DNA from: JANNVZ01 sp031418455
GTDB lineage: Bacteria; Bacteroidota; Bacteroidia; Flavobacteriales_D; Sanyastnellaceae
Direction: 5' to 3'
DNA: 7,523 nucleotides
Assembly: GCA_031418455.1 (NCBI GenBank)
Contig: JANOXJ010000270.1
Span: 1-7,523, forward strand
This document shows positions 6,754-7,523 of the stretch, piece after piece (positions within the stretch are counted from its first letter, which is position 1; every line of letters starts with the position of its first letter). The translations under genes were made by a program, and so were the position numbers. The notes beneath the pieces were generated by a model, which had not been told where the DNA came from, made no database searches, and worked only from the letters and a program-made list of their open reading frames with translations.

Positions 6754-7523
6754 TTAATCGCCAATGAGTTTCTCCTCGAAACCTACTAGAAACAGTTGTT
6801 CCTGTGCACGGGTAAATGCAGTGTAAAACCATCTATTGAGCTCTATTCCCACCATGTCATCGCTTATGTAGCCTTGGTCTACAAATACGCATGGCCACTG
6901 CCCGCCTTGCGCCTTGTGGCACGTAATGGCATAGGCAAATTTAACCTGCAATGCGTTGTAATATTCATCTTGATAGACTGCTCTGCGCAGCAGGCCTCTA
7001 TTGGTAATGTGTTGATAATCTTGCGTTATAATGTTAGCAAGTTCATTCATTTTATCCTGACTTAATGATGCGCTTTCGTCCCAAATGGAATTGCATAGAA
7101 GCAGCACATCAAAATCAGGCAAATCAGGATAATCCACCAAAGCAATAGTAGCTCTGCAAAAGCGGAATGGGCCGCGCTCTTCCCATCTGCGCACGCGCGC
7201 TATGTGTATCACATCGCCATTGGCTATAAAGCCAGCAGTAGTAGATTTTTTTGTGCCCACTTCCAGGCCATCTGCTGCGCCATCGTTCAGCCAGAAGTAG
7301 TTGTTCTTAAGCACCATCATACGGTCGCTGCTATTAATCTCCTCCTCGTGATACAATATGCGGGCGCGCACTTGTTGGTTGTACAGGTTTGCTCGTTTGT
7401 TGCTGCGAGTGAGTATTATAGTTTCCTCTTTGCCAAATTTATTATAGGCATCTTCCACAACAGGCTGCACATCGCCCTGCACTATTTCTATGTCAGTATA
7501 ATCATGTGTTTTTACCAATGGCA
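6754..7523 (-). CDS. RecD-like superfamily 1 DNA helicase, C-terminal part; 5' partial
   Basis: This is the C-terminal portion (about 255 residues) of an ATP-dependent helicase of the RecD-like/UvrD_C_2 type, which unwinds or translocates on DNA in repair or recombination. The frame stays open to the right edge, so the start is outside; a TTG at 7518 is an ordinary Leu codon. Numbering from that codon, the helicase motifs visible are a motif IV-like segment TIILTRSNKRAN (33-44), motif V with YAITCHKAQGGQW (196-208) and motif VI with YTAFTRAQEQL (232-242), where R237 is the likely arginine finger. Between them, KNNYFW (71-76) and the IANGDVI segment (98-104) match the pattern of the compact RecD-like helicases of about 470 residues that I know from Bacteroidota. 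The Walker A and B motifs should lie in the missing N-terminal half. It is not a full RecBCD partner as far as can be seen. Its stop is 157 bp upstream of the lipoprotein ATG, and that gap holds the lipoprotein promoter. Confidence 0.9.
   Translation of the reverse strand, partial: PLVKTHDYTDIEIVQGDVQPVVEDAYNKFGKEETIILTRSNKRANLYNQQVRARILYHEEEINSSDRMMVLKNNYFWLNDGAADGLEVGTKKSTTAGFIANGDVIHIARVRRWEERGPFRFCRATIALVDYPDLPDFDVLLLCNSIWDESASLSQDKMNELANIITQDYQHITNRGLLRRAVYQDEYYNALQVKFAYAITCHKAQGGQWPCVFVDQGYISDDMVGIELNRWFYTAFTRAQEQLFLVGFEEKLIGD

Overview
The window looks like chromosomal DNA of a Bacteroidota bacterium, probably an environmental one of the Chitinophagia/Saprospiria/Flavobacteriia type. 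The evidence is a secreted enzyme ending in a type IX secretion (T9SS) C-terminal sorting domain, a lipoprotein with the 'YASPEG' variant of the OmpA fold common in this phylum, a RecD-like helicase of the compact type I know from Bacteroidota, an AT-rich composition, no obvious Shine-Dalgarno sequences, and a promoter matching the Bacteroidota consensus (TTG-like -33 box, TAnnTTTG -7 box). No rRNA, tRNA, mobile element or CRISPR array is visible. Species cannot be named.

Layout: (1) positions 1-1163, plus strand: the C-terminal two thirds of a GH13 amylase of the neopullulanase/cyclomaltodextrinase (SusA-like) type, with its 5' end outside the window. (2) positions 1206-4802, minus strand: three genes read in the order thioesterase (4802-4407), MFS transporter (4376-3177) and T9SS-secreted CocE/NonD-type serine hydrolase (3125-1206). 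The gaps are 30 and 51 bp with no terminator, so an operon is possible. The hydrolase converges on the amylase with only 42 bp between stop codons. (3) positions 4835-4871: a strong intrinsic terminator. (4) positions 6596-4899, minus strand: an outer-membrane-type lipoprotein with a novel-looking N-terminal region, a divergent OmpA-like domain carrying an insertion, and C-terminal TPR-like repeats. It has its own good promoter at 6644-6675 and its own terminator, so it is probably monocistronic. (5) positions 7523-6754, minus strand: the C-terminal part of a RecD-like superfamily 1 helicase, with its 5' end outside the window.

All the DNA is accounted for by genes or short intergenic gaps; the longest gap is 157 bp (6597-6753). 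The genes serve separate purposes: starch or maltodextrin breakdown, extracellular ester or amide hydrolysis, export, acyl-CoA hydrolysis, envelope structure and DNA repair. I see no obvious new defence or mobile system. The most unusual item is the lipoprotein: its OmpA-like domain lacks the aspartate normally used to hold peptidoglycan and is joined to a TPR array. The possible secreted hydrolase/MFS/thioesterase unit is the second most interesting item.
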